From: Methylobacterium radiodurans
Lineage (GTDB): Bacteria; Pseudomonadota; Alphaproteobacteria; Rhizobiales; Beijerinckiaceae
Assembly (NCBI RefSeq): GCF_003173735.1
Contig: NZ_CP029551.1
Location: forward strand, 303,501 to 367,500
DNA: 64,000 nucleotides
Reading direction: 5' to 3'
Shown here: positions 8,898 to 17,568 of the stretch, piece after piece
Position numbering within the stretch: the first letter of the stretch is position 1
Layout of the letters: each line of letters begins with the position of its first letter
The notes under the pieces: generated by a model
The model's input: only the letters and a program-made list of their open reading frames with translations
The model's database searches: none
What the model was told of the DNA's origin: nothing
Translations under genes and position numbers: made by a program

Positions 8898-10403
8898 TCA
8901 GGCTTCTGTGAACACCTCGTCGCGGCTCTTGCGCATCGAGGGCAGCAGGGCGGCGGCGATGATCGCGAAGGCGATCACGAACAGCACAGCGCTGACCGGA
9001 CGCTCCAGGAAGATCATCATGTCGCCGCGCGAGAGCGTCAGCGAGCGCCGCAGGTACTCTTCCATCAGCTTGCCGAGCACGAAGCCGAGGAGCAGGGGAG
9101 CGGGCTCGAAGCCGAACTTGATCAACAGGTAGCCCATCAGCCCGAACACGCCGATCAGCATCACGTCGGTGGGCTGCGAGCCGATCGAGTAGATGCCGAC
9201 CGAGCAGAACATCAAGATCGCCGGGAACATCAGCCGGTAGGGCACCTTCAGCAGGCGCACCCAGAGGCCGACGAGCGGCAGGTTGATGATGAGGAGCATC
9301 AGGTTGCCGATCCACATCGAGGCGATCATGCCCCAGAACAGGTTCGGGTTCTTGGTCATCACACCAGGCCCCGGCACGATGCCGTGGATGGTCATCGCGC
9401 CCACCATAAGCGCCATCACGGCGTTCGGCGGGATGCCGAGCGTCAGCAGCGGGATGAAGGCGGTCTGCGCGCCCGCGTTGTTGGCGCTCTCCGGGCCCGC
9501 CACGCCCTCGATGGCGCCGCGGCCGAAGCGCGAGGGATCGCGCGCGATCTTCTTCTCGATCGTGTAGGAGGCGAAGGGCCCGAGCACGGCTCCGTTGCCC
9601 GGCAGGATGCCGAGGATCGCGCCGATAGCCGTGCCGCGTAGGGTAGAGGGCGTCGCCTGCTTCAGCTCCGCCAGCCCGGGCAGGAGGCGCCCGATCTGGG
9701 CCCGCACCACGTCGCGAGTCTCGCTCTGGTCGAGGTTGCGCAGGATCTCGGCGATGCCGAACAGGCCCATCGCGAGCACCGAGAAGTCCACGCCGTCCGT
9801 CAGGAAGGCGAAGCCGAAGGTCATGCGCTCCTGGCCCGTCTCGAGATCGGTGCCGACCGTCGAGAGCAGGATGCCGACGAGGATCATCGCCACGGCCTTG
9901 AGCACCGAGCCGTGCGCCAGCACGACCGCGAAGGCCAGACCCATAACCATCAGGGCGAAGTACTCGGCCGGCCCGAAGATCAGCGCGAGCTTGGTCAGCG
10001 GCGCGCCGAGTGCGGCGATGAGGATGGTCGCCACCGTACCGGCGAAGAACGAGGCGATGGCCGCGGTGCCGAGCGCGATGCCGCCCCGTCCCTGGCGGGC
10101 CATCTGATGGCCGTCGAGCGTGGTGACGACGGAGGTCGCCTCGCCCGGGATGTTGACCAGGATCGCGGTGGTGGAGCCGCCGTACTGCGCGCCGTAATAG
10201 ATGCCGGCGAGCATGATGAGCGCGCCCACTGGGTCGAGCCCGAAGGTGATCGGCAGGAGCATCGCGATGGTGGCGATCGGCCCGACGCCCGGGAGGACGC
10301 CGATCAGCGTGCCGACGAGGCAGCCGAGGAAGCAGAGCGCGACGTTCTGGAGGCTGAGCGCGACGGCGAAGCCGAGGCCCAGATTGGACAGGAGGTCCGT
10401 CAT
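8898..10403 (-). CDS. tctA: Tripartite tricarboxylate transporter large membrane subunit TctA
   Basis: Large permease (501 residues, about twelve membrane segments) of a tripartite tricarboxylate transporter. The family motif GVLPGVGPIATIAMLLP appears near residue 35 and a matching GILPGNGAVLGPFASY in the second half, reflecting the internal duplication of the family. The segment GIYYGAQYGGSTTAILVNIPGEA is also typical. It works with the small subunit encoded 13 bases upstream and with one or both TctC proteins of the operon. Transport is probably driven by an ion gradient. The substrate is not determinable here. Confidence 0.93.
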   Translation of the reverse strand: MTDLLSNLGLGFAVALSLQNVALCFLGCLVGTLIGVLPGVGPIATIAMLLPITFGLDPVGALIMLAGIYYGAQYGGSTTAILVNIPGEATSVVTTLDGHQMARQGRGGIALGTAAIASFFAGTVATILIAALGAPLTKLALIFGPAEYFALMVMGLAFAVVLAHGSVLKAVAMILVGILLSTVGTDLETGQERMTFGFAFLTDGVDFSVLAMGLFGIAEILRNLDQSETRDVVRAQIGRLLPGLAELKQATPSTLRGTAIGAILGILPGNGAVLGPFASYTIEKKIARDPSRFGRGAIEGVAGPESANNAGAQTAFIPLLTLGIPPNAVMALMVGAMTIHGIVPGPGVMTKNPNLFWGMIASMWIGNLMLLIINLPLVGLWVRLLKVPYRLMFPAILMFCSVGIYSIGSQPTDVMLIGVFGLMGYLLIKFGFEPAPLLLGFVLGKLMEEYLRRSLTLSRGDMMIFLERPVSAVLFVIAFAIIAAALLPSMRKSRDEVFTEA

Positions 10404-10416
10404 GGCTGGGGCTCGC

Positions 10417-11079
10417 TCAGGTCGTCAGGGAGTGCTGTGCGACGTCGATCGGCTCCCGCTTGGCCGAGCGTCGGTTCAGGAGGAGCAGGACGAGGCCCAC
10501 GAGCGCCAGGAAGCCAGCCGCGATCCGCAGCAGCGTGCGCGACGGGAGCGTGCCGGCGAGCGCCTGGATCAGGGCGGTCGGCAGCATCGGGATCGGCAGG
10601 TTGAGGAGGTCGCCGAAGAGCAGCATGCAGCCGGCGGTCAGAAGCAGCCCGAGGATGAGGAGTTCGGTGAAGCGAGCCTCGTGGCTGGCGTAGCCCGCGA
10701 CGAGCACGGCGAGCGGGCCGGCTACGGCGAGGCCGAGGCCCGGCGTCGTGACGCTGCCGAAGGCGAACGGCCGGATCGTCACCGCGAAGATCAGGATCGC
10801 CAGGATGATGACCACCGGTCCGCGCAGCGGCATGGATTGGAGCGGCGCGCCGTCCTGCAGGAAGCCCGCCGCGCAGAGCGCTGCCCCGCAGGCCATGACC
10901 CCGATGGCCAGCCAGTAGGGCATCAGACCGGGACCGATCGCGCCGAGCGTGCCGCGCGACAGGTCGCTGCCCGCCCAGATCGCGAACAGCCCGAGGCCGA
11001 TCAGGCCAAGTCCGGCCACGAAGCTCTGGGGTCCGCGCACCAGCCCGCGCCCTCCCGAGCCACCCACTGGGTCACTCAT
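10417..11079 (-). CDS. tctB: Tripartite tricarboxylate transporter small membrane subunit TctB
   Basis: Small permease subunit (220 residues) with hydrophobic segments visible at about 18-35, 52-70, 80-100, 110-155 and 185-205. The pattern GTLGAIGPGLMPYWLAIGVMACG near the N-terminus is typical of TctB. The ATG of MSDPVGGSGG follows GGGAGAGATGC and gives the normal length. It lies between tctC and tctA; the position and 13-base spacing to tctA support a single transporter operon. Confidence 0.88.
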   Translation of the reverse strand: MSDPVGGSGGRGLVRGPQSFVAGLGLIGLGLFAIWAGSDLSRGTLGAIGPGLMPYWLAIGVMACGAALCAAGFLQDGAPLQSMPLRGPVVIILAILIFAVTIRPFAFGSVTTPGLGLAVAGPLAVLVAGYASHEARFTELLILGLLLTAGCMLLFGDLLNLPIPMLPTALIQALAGTLPSRTLLRIAAGFLALVGLVLLLLNRRSAKREPIDVAQHSLTT

Positions 11080-11198
11080 GCATCTCTCCCGGAATCCAGT
11101 CCTCGCCTTGACCGGCGCTTCTTGTTGTTGGTTGATCGTGTCGGTTGCTCGTCCGTCCGCGGCGCATCCGATGACGGCGCCGCGGACAGGGTCATGGA

Positions 11199-12185
11199 TC
11201 AGTCGGCCTGAATGCCGGCCTCGCGCACGACCGGGGTCCACTTCGCGGTCTCGGTCTTCACGTGCTGGCCCAGTTCCTCGGGGGTGGAGAGCTGGACCTT
11301 GGCGCTGAAGGTCTTCAGGCGCTCGACCAGGGCCGGATCGGCGAGCGCCTTGCGGGCGGCCGCGTTGAGGGCGTCCACGATCGGCTTCGGCGTGCCGGGC
11401 GGCGCGAACAGAGCATTCCAGGTGTAGGTCTCGTAGTTCGGCAGACCCGCCTCGGCCATGGTCGGGACGTCGGGGAAGGAGGGCGCCCGCTCCTTCGTCG
11501 TCACCGCGAGCGCGCGGAGGGTGCCGGAGCGGATGAATTCCGAGGCCGAGGGCAGGTTGTCGAACTGGATCGGCACCTGACCGGCCACGACGTCGTTGAG
11601 GGCCGGGCCCGAGCCTCGGTAGGGGATGTGCTGCATCTGCACGCCCGCCATGCTCTTGAACAGCTCGCCCGAGAGGTGCAGCGGCGTGCCGATGCCCGAG
11701 GAGGCGTAGTTGTACTTCTTGGGGTCGGCCTTCAGCAGGGCGATCAGCTCCTGCACGTTCTTGGCCGGCAGGTTCGGGTTGACGATCAGCACGTTCGGTA
11801 CGACCGCGAGCAGCGCCACGGGGGCGAAGTCGGTGACCGGGTCGTAGGGCTTGCGCTTGAGGATGAGCGGGTTCAGCGCGTGCGTCGCGACCGTGCCCAT
11901 CAGGATGGTGTAGCCGTCCGGCTCCGCCTTGGCGACGCGCGCGGCCCCGACATTGCCGCCCGCGCCGACCACGTTCTCGACGACGACCTGCTGGCCCAGC
12001 ACCTCCGACAGCTTCTGCGCGACGAGGCGCCCGACCACGTCGGTCGAGCCGCCTGCCGCGAAGGGCACGATCAGGGTGATCGGCCGGGTCGGATAGGCGC
12101 CCTGCGCCCGCGCGGAGAAGGGAAGCGCGGCGGCGGCAAGTCCCCCGGCCAGGATCACGCGGCGCGAGGGTTGCAGGTGGGGCAT
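11199..12185 (-). CDS. tctC: Tripartite tricarboxylate transporter substrate-binding protein (proximal copy)
   Basis: First gene of the transporter operon (328 residues). The N-terminus SRRVILAGGLAAAALPFSARAQG is an export signal with a twin-arginine flavour. The mature part starts YPTRPITLIVPFAAGGSTDVVGR and contains LGQQVVVENVVGAGGNVG and VPTMAEAGLPNYETYTWNALFAPPG. It is clearly paralogous to the distal tctC but diverged, so the two probably widen the substrate range of one TctAB pair. The malate synthase G gene is divergent upstream, which raises the possibility that a dicarboxylate or glycolate-related acid is involved; that is only an inference from position. Confidence 0.9.
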   Translation of the reverse strand: MPHLQPSRRVILAGGLAAAALPFSARAQGAYPTRPITLIVPFAAGGSTDVVGRLVAQKLSEVLGQQVVVENVVGAGGNVGAARVAKAEPDGYTILMGTVATHALNPLILKRKPYDPVTDFAPVALLAVVPNVLIVNPNLPAKNVQELIALLKADPKKYNYASSGIGTPLHLSGELFKSMAGVQMQHIPYRGSGPALNDVVAGQVPIQFDNLPSASEFIRSGTLRALAVTTKERAPSFPDVPTMAEAGLPNYETYTWNALFAPPGTPKPIVDALNAAARKALADPALVERLKTFSAKVQLSTPEELGQHVKTETAKWTPVVREAGIQAD

Positions 12186-12444
12186 TCGAGACCTCCCGAA
12201 ATCGTTGGTGGCGAAGCTGGTATCGAAGCGGTAGAATCTCGGCAAGCGGCGCGACCGTCCTTGCATGTGGGCGGCGATTTACGGCCGAGGAATCTTGTCA
12301 CGCTCCGCCCTGGTCGGTGGCGTGAGGTATTCCGTATTCTGTCGCTCCTTCGCGAGAGCAGCGCCTACCTCGCCGCCGACTCGCCTGCTATCCACGGCTC
12401 CCGTTGCGGACATGGTCTCGGACGAGGCCGCTGTGAGGACGGGT
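12186..12444. promoter_or_regulatory. Divergent control region between tctC and glcB
   Basis: A 259-base gap between oppositely oriented starts. It contains a short direct repeat (TATTCCGTATTCTG, around 12329-12342) and AT-richer patches but no operator I can name. Both promoters must lie here unless glcB starts further upstream. Confidence 0.4.
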
Positions 12445-14616
12445 ATGGATCGAGTGAATGTCGGCGGTCTCGCCGTGGCGCGGGTTCTCCACGATTTCGT
12501 GGTGGCGGAGGCGCTGCCCGGGACCGGGATCTCGCCCGAGGTGTTCTGGGGCGGCCTCGGCGCCATCGTGCGCGACCTGACGCCGAAGAACCGCGCCCTG
12601 CTGGCCCGGCGCGACGCGCTCCAGGCGCGCATCGACGACTGGCATCGCGCGCGCGTCGGACAGCCCGCGGATCCCGCCGCCTACGAGGCCTTCCTGCGCG
12701 AGATCGGCTACCTGCTGCCCGATCCCGGCCCGGTGCAGGTCGATACCCGCAACGTCGATGCCGAGATCGCAGAGATTGCCGGGCCGCAGCTCGTCGTGCC
12801 GGTCTCGAACGCCCGCTACGCGCTCAACGCCGCCAACGCCCGCTGGGGCTCGCTCTACGACGCGCTCTACGGCACGGATGCGGTCTCCGAGGAGGGCGGC
12901 GCCGTCCGGAGCGGCGGCTACAATCGCACCCGCGGCGCGCGTGTCGTCACCCGCGCCCGCGCCTATCTCGACCGCCTCGTGCCGCTGGCCGGCGGCCGCC
13001 ACGCCGACGTCGTCACCTACGCGGTGGAGAACGGGGCGCTCGTCGGCAACCTGAACACCGGCGAGACCGTGCCGCTGGCGCGCCCCGAGACCTTCGCGGG
13101 CTATCGCGGCCGGGCCAGCATGCCCTCGGCCCTGCTCCTGAGCCACAACAACCTGCACATCGAGGTCGTACTCGACCGCACCCACCGGATCGGTCGGTTC
13201 GACGCCTCGGGGGTCGCCGACATCCTGCTCGAATCCGCGATCTCCACGATCATGGATCTGGAGGACTCGGTCGCGACGGTGGATGCCGACGACAAGGTCG
13301 TGGTCTACCGCAACTGGCTCGGCCTGATGAAGGGCACGCTCGCGGCGGCCTTCCAGAAGGACGGCCGCACCCAGGAGCGCCGCCTCAACCCCGACCGGCA
13401 CTACATCGCGCCCGGCGGCGGCGAGGTGGTTGTGCCCGGCCGCTCCCTGATGCTGGTGCGCAACGTCGGCCACCACATGGACACCGACGCGGTGCTGGAC
13501 GCGGACGGCAACGAGATCCCCGAGGGCATGCTCGACGCGGCCGTCACCGCGATGATCGCGATCCACGACCTCAAGGGCGATTCCGGTTATCCCAACAGCC
13601 GCGCCGGCTCGGTCTACATCGTGAAGCCGAAGATGCACGGCCCCGAGGAGGTCGCCTTCGCGGTCGAGCTGTTCGGCCGGGTGGAGGCCATGCTGGGCCT
13701 GGAGCCCGACACGCTGAAGATGGGGATCATGGACGAGGAGCGCCGCACCACGGTGAACCTCGCCGCCTGCATCAAGGCGGCGGCGACCCGCGTGGTCTTC
13801 ATCAACACCGGCTTCCTCGACCGCACCGGCGACGAGATCCACACGTCGATGGAGGCGGGACCCGTCATCCGCAAGAACGACATGAAGGCGACTGCCTGGA
13901 TCAAAGGCTACGAGGAGAACAACGTCGATGTCGGCCTCGCCTGCGGCCTGCTCGGCCGGGCGCAGATCGGCAAGGGCATGTGGGCCGCGCCCGACGCCAT
14001 GGCCGACATGCTGATGCAGAAGGGCGCGCACCCGAAGGCCGGCGCGTCGACCGCCTGGGTCCCCTCCCCCACCGCCGCGACGCTGCACGCGCTGCACTAC
14101 CACGAGACCGACGTGCGGGCCCGCCAGCTCGAACTCGCGCGCCGGCCGCGCTCGGCGCTGGCCGAGATCCTGGAGATCCCACTCGCCCGCTCGAACTTCG
14201 CGCCCGACGACGTGCAGCAGGAGCTCGACAACAACGCGCAGGGCATCCTCGGCTACGTGGTGCGCTGGATCGACCAGGGGGTCGGCTGCTCCAAGGTGCC
14301 GGACATCCACGATGTCGGCCTGATGGAGGACCGGGCGACGCTCCGCATCTCGTCCCAGCACATCGCCAACTGGCTGCACCACGGCGTGGTGGACGAGGCG
14401 CAGGTGATGGAGACGCTGCGGCGAATGGCCAAGGTGGTCGACCGCCAGAACGCGGGCGACCCGCTCTACCGCCCGATGGCGCCGGATTTCGACGGGCCGG
14501 CCTTCCGCGCCGCCTGCGACCTCGTCCTCAAGGGCCGCGCGCAGCCCAACGGCTACACCGAGTGGATCCTCACCGCCCGCCGCCGCGAGGCGAAGGCCGC
14601 GGGTGCGCCGGCCTGA
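12445..14616 (+). CDS. glcB: Malate synthase G
   Basis: Condenses glyoxylate with acetyl-CoA to malate. The 723-residue product has exactly the usual length of the monomeric G isoform. Recognisable parts are the substrate-loop region with Arg in [22 protein letters not shown], the Mg-binding Glu in [14 protein letters not shown] and Asp in [20 protein letters not shown], and the C-terminal catalytic region [14 protein letters not shown] with the later [23 protein letters not shown]. The start at [11 protein letters not shown] gives the standard N-terminus; open frame continues upstream to 12265 but looks non-coding. No isocitrate lyase or glycolate oxidase gene is adjacent, so the enzyme may serve glyoxylate from glycolate or from C1/C2 metabolism. 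Confidence 0.96.
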   Translation: MDRVNVGGLAVARVLHDFVVAEALPGTGISPEVFWGGLGAIVRDLTPKNRALLARRDALQARIDDWHRARVGQPADPAAYEAFLREIGYLLPDPGPVQVDTRNVDAEIAEIAGPQLVVPVSNARYALNAANARWGSLYDALYGTDAVSEEGGAVRSGGYNRTRGARVVTRARAYLDRLVPLAGGRHADVVTYAVENGALVGNLNTGETVPLARPETFAGYRGRASMPSALLLSHNNLHIEVVLDRTHRIGRFDASGVADILLESAISTIMDLEDSVATVDADDKVVVYRNWLGLMKGTLAAAFQKDGRTQERRLNPDRHYIAPGGGEVVVPGRSLMLVRNVGHHMDTDAVLDADGNEIPEGMLDAAVTAMIAIHDLKGDSGYPNSRAGSVYIVKPKMHGPEEVAFAVELFGRVEAMLGLEPDTLKMGIMDEERRTTVNLAACIKAAATRVVFINTGFLDRTGDEIHTSMEAGPVIRKNDMKATAWIKGYEENNVDVGLACGLLGRAQIGKGMWAAPDAMADMLMQKGAHPKAGASTAWVPSPTAATLHALHYHETDVRARQLELARRPRSALAEILEIPLARSNFAPDDVQQELDNNAQGILGYVVRWIDQGVGCSKVPDIHDVGLMEDRATLRISSQHIANWLHHGVVDEAQVMETLRRMAKVVDRQNAGDPLYRPMAPDFDGPAFRAACDLVLKGRAQPNGYTEWILTARRREAKAAGAPA

Positions 14617-14769
14617 ACCGAGGCGGGCGACGCCGCTACGGTTGCGGCGCCGCCCCGTCCCCACGGGCGCCGACGGAGCGCCCCCCGCGTGGCTAGCCAG
14701 CGTCGCGACCCGGTTGGCGGGAAACCGCGGCCACAGCGGCGCAGACCCCGGCATGCCGCGCGCTCCGAG

Positions 14770-16011
14770 TCAGGCTGCCGATCCGGCCCCGCCCAGCGCG
14801 GCCATCGTCAGAGGTAGGCGGCAGGCCTCGTCGAGCGGCTGGGGCCGCCCCAGGAGATAGCCCTGCGCGCGGGTGACGCCGATCTCCTTCAGCACCGCGT
14901 ACTCGGCCCACGTCTCCACGCCCTCGGCCACGACCTCGGACCCGATGCGCCGGCCGTAGATCGTCAGCGCGTCGGCGAGAGCCCGGCGGGCGGAATCGCC
15001 GTCGATCCCCGCGATGAGGCTGCGGTCGAGCTTGATCAGCTCCGGCGAGAGGTCGAGCACGTGGCGGAAGGTGGCGTGGCCCGCCCCGACATCGTCGATG
15101 GCGAGCCGCAGGCCCCGAGCCCGCAGAGGAGCCAGGGCCGCACGCAAGGCCGCGTAGCAGGGCACCTCGACGTGCTCCGTCAACTCGACCACGACGCGAT
15201 CCAGCGGCGCACCCTCCAGGACGTGCGGGAAGGCCGGGCTCAGCACGCTCGACGGCGAGAGGTTGAGGGTGAGCCTGACCGAGGGGTCGATCCGCTCGAA
15301 CCCCCGCAGCGCCACCGCGACGGCCAGAAATTCCAGCTCCTCGAGCAGCCCGACCTCGGCAGCCTCGGCGAACCAGTGGTCCGGCCCGCGCTCCGGCCGC
15401 GCGCGGAAGCGCGACAGGGCCTCGAAGGCCGTGAGCCGCCCGTCGCTCGTGGCGTAGACAGGCTGGTAGACCACATCGATGGCCTGGTTCTCCACGATGT
15501 CGGCGATGCGGGCGCGCCGCGCCTCCATGTCGAGGATCGCGCGGCGGTCCTTCTGCAGGACGGCCGAGACGACGTCGGCGCAGAGACGCAGCACGTTGAG
15601 GTCGCGCCCGGTGAGCGTGCGGTCGGGCGTGAAGCTGAAGCAGCACAGGGTGCCGTAGGCGGTCCCGTCGGCGTGGCGGAGCGGCACGCTGAGATGGGCT
15701 CCCACCGGCAGTTCGTTCGTCACCGGAAGGCCTTGGGCGATGGGGTCCTCCCGGGCATCGTGCAGGAGGCCCGGCATCAACCCGCTCGCCACGTAATGGC
15801 AGAAGCTCTGCCGGAGTGGATCGGAGCCGCCGACCATGATGGGCCCGCGCGAGATCTCGCCGTCGGTGAAGCGAAAAACTCGCTCGTTCTCGATAAACTC
15901 GGAAATAAACCCAACATCCATCGAAAGATGTCGGCGAACTGAACGAAGGACAGCCTGAACCTGCTCACCGACTCCGTTCGGTCCGGCATCAAATATTGCA
16001 CTGGCCGGCAT
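14770..16011 (-). CDS. GAF-EAL cyclic-di-GMP phosphodiesterase
   Basis: A 413-residue cytoplasmic protein with an N-terminal GAF-like sensor (about 20-170, including GAHLSVPLRHADGTAYGTLCCF) and a C-terminal EAL domain (about 180-405). The catalytic set appears complete: EALSRF, an Asn in TLNLSPSS, ELTEH, a DDVGAG in place of DDFGTG, IKLDRSLI, AEGVET and AQGYLLGRP. It is therefore probably an active phosphodiesterase that hydrolyses c-di-GMP, lowering it when the GAF domain signals. The ATG of MPASAIFDAG was chosen; an upstream in-frame extension has atypical codon use. The N-terminal coding part is AT-richer than the rest of the window. Confidence 0.88.
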   Translation of the reverse strand: MPASAIFDAGPNGVGEQVQAVLRSVRRHLSMDVGFISEFIENERVFRFTDGEISRGPIMVGGSDPLRQSFCHYVASGLMPGLLHDAREDPIAQGLPVTNELPVGAHLSVPLRHADGTAYGTLCCFSFTPDRTLTGRDLNVLRLCADVVSAVLQKDRRAILDMEARRARIADIVENQAIDVVYQPVYATSDGRLTAFEALSRFRARPERGPDHWFAEAAEVGLLEELEFLAVAVALRGFERIDPSVRLTLNLSPSSVLSPAFPHVLEGAPLDRVVVELTEHVEVPCYAALRAALAPLRARGLRLAIDDVGAGHATFRHVLDLSPELIKLDRSLIAGIDGDSARRALADALTIYGRRIGSEVVAEGVETWAEYAVLKEIGVTRAQGYLLGRPQPLDEACRLPLTMAALGGAGSAA

Positions 16012-16597
16012 CGCGCGCCTTGCGACCTGATACGAGATCGACAAATGGAATGCAGGAAGACCCCAAATCAGTCCCGGCATCCCAAACCATCTCGTCTGCG
16101 ACAGAACGTATCCTCTGCAAGGAATCAACCCCCCGCCGGTCGGACGCGACCTCGCTCATCCTGAACCTGCGACAAATTGGCCTATGCGGATCGTCGATCC
16201 ACCTGCCGGCCCACCTGGCGGCACAGCCGCCACGACCGCCGGGAGCCCGTCTCGCGCAGGCCGCGCATTGATGATGTGCACAACTATAGGTTTTGGTGGA
16301 CAACACCTTTCCGAAACCGCCGCAACGCTACGCTTCGGATCAAAGCTCAGATTATCTCGCTCCGGGGGGCCAGGAACCAGCGTATCCGATCGCCTCGATG
16401 CAGCCGGATCGCCGCTTGGATGCGATGTAATGCGTAGCGAACAGGCAAGACTTCTGCGCTCCAGGCAAGCGCGTGCGGCCACATCCTCGCGGATATGGCC
16501 GAAACATTCCGGAACGATCGATGTCGGCCGGCACATTACGAAACCCGACCAAGCCGATACGTCTCCGCCGCCCCTGTCCGAGGCCCATCGACAACTC
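16012..16597. other. AT-richer divergent intergenic region
   Basis: About 586 bases between the GAF-EAL gene and the methyltransferase. Base composition is clearly less GC-rich than the surroundings, especially 16260-16450. One plus-strand frame is open through much of it, but its codons (ATA, AAA, CAA, ACA) do not follow the G/C-ending habit of real genes here. I find no recognisable RNA or operator. It may be a regulatory region or the remnant of something lost. Confidence 0.4.
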
Positions 16598-17545
16598 ATG
16601 GTCCGTGTCGCGGAGCGGCTCGACGCGGTCGCGGCAGGCCTCGCGGAGCAGGAGGGGCCCGAGGCTCATGCGGCCCTGGCGGACCGGACGATCGAGGCCC
16701 TGCGGGCGCTGCGCGACGAGGCGGGGGCGGCGGACTGGACGGCCGCCGCCGTGCCCGCCGTGCGCGCCCACGCGGTCGGGGCACTGATGCAGGTCTGCCC
16801 GCTGACCCGCTACGCCTTCGCCCGCCCGCGCGGATATCCGGGCGATGCCGGCCTCCTCGACCTGATCTACCGGCATCCCGACGCGGACGGAGCGCTGGCG
16901 GAGGCGAGCGCGGCCGGCCGGGCCGCCTACGCGGTCACCTCCGGGACGGCGCCCTGCGCGGCTGTGCGTGAGCGCCGCCGGATCCTGGCCGGCGCGATTG
17001 ATCGGGCCGCGGCGGAGCGGCCGGGCGCCGCGGTGCTGGCGGTCGCCTGCGGGCACCTGCGCGAGGCCGAGATCAGCGCAGGGTTGCGGGATGGCCGTGT
17101 CGGGCGCCTGCTCGCGACCGACCAGGATCGGGAGAGCCTCGCGCGGGTGGCGGACCGGGCCGACGCGCCGGCGGTCGCGACGCGCCGGCTCAGCGTGCGC
17201 GACTTCATCGCCGCGAAGGCCACGGCGGAGGCGGAGATCGGGCGCTTCGACCTCGTCTACGCGGCCGGCCTCTACGACTATCTCGACGACCGGATCGCGG
17301 CGCGGCTGACCCGCAAGCTGTTCGGGCTGCTGCGGCCGGGCGGGCGGCTCCTCGTCGGCAACTTCCTCACCGGGCTGCGTGAGGAAGCCTATATGGACGC
17401 GGTGATGGACTGGCAGCTCATCTATCGCACGCAGGCGCAGATCCGGGCCTTCGCGGCGGAGATCTCTGAAGTGGATCTCGCAGGCGCCAACTACTGGGCG
17501 GATTCGGCGGCCTGCGTCGGCTACCTGGAGTTGGAGCACGCCTGA
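16598..17545 (+). CDS. Class I SAM-dependent methyltransferase
   Basis: The product (315 residues from this start) has a helical N-terminal third ending in the motif FARPRGYPGDAGLLDLIYRHP. A Rossmann-like methyltransferase core follows, with motif I as AAVLAVACGHLREAE, an acidic strand end in LLATDQDRESL, FDLVYAAGLYDYLDD, and LLRPGGRLLVGNF as the usual post-core turn. The RPRGYPGDA segment is shared by a group of uncharacterised methyltransferases. The substrate is unknown. The start is uncertain: ATG 16598 begins the region with normal codon use, whereas ATG 16430 would add 56 residues of atypical composition. The gene stands between two c-di-GMP genes. Confidence 0.75.
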   Translation: MVRVAERLDAVAAGLAEQEGPEAHAALADRTIEALRALRDEAGAADWTAAAVPAVRAHAVGALMQVCPLTRYAFARPRGYPGDAGLLDLIYRHPDADGALAEASAAGRAAYAVTSGTAPCAAVRERRRILAGAIDRAAAERPGAAVLAVACGHLREAEISAGLRDGRVGRLLATDQDRESLARVADRADAPAVATRRLSVRDFIAAKATAEAEIGRFDLVYAAGLYDYLDDRIAARLTRKLFGLLRPGGRLLVGNFLTGLREEAYMDAVMDWQLIYRTQAQIRAFAAEISEVDLAGANYWADSAACVGYLELEHA

Positions 17546-17568
17546 CCCGGAGACGACGGCGCGCCGCC

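Noticed and set aside
11262..14696. A very long open frame (over 1,100 codons) on the plus strand overlapping tctC and glcB
   Set aside because: It is an out-of-frame shadow of real genes in high-GC DNA; the protein is rich in Arg/Pro/Gly/Ala with no family signs. Similar shadows run across 16352-20170 and elsewhere.
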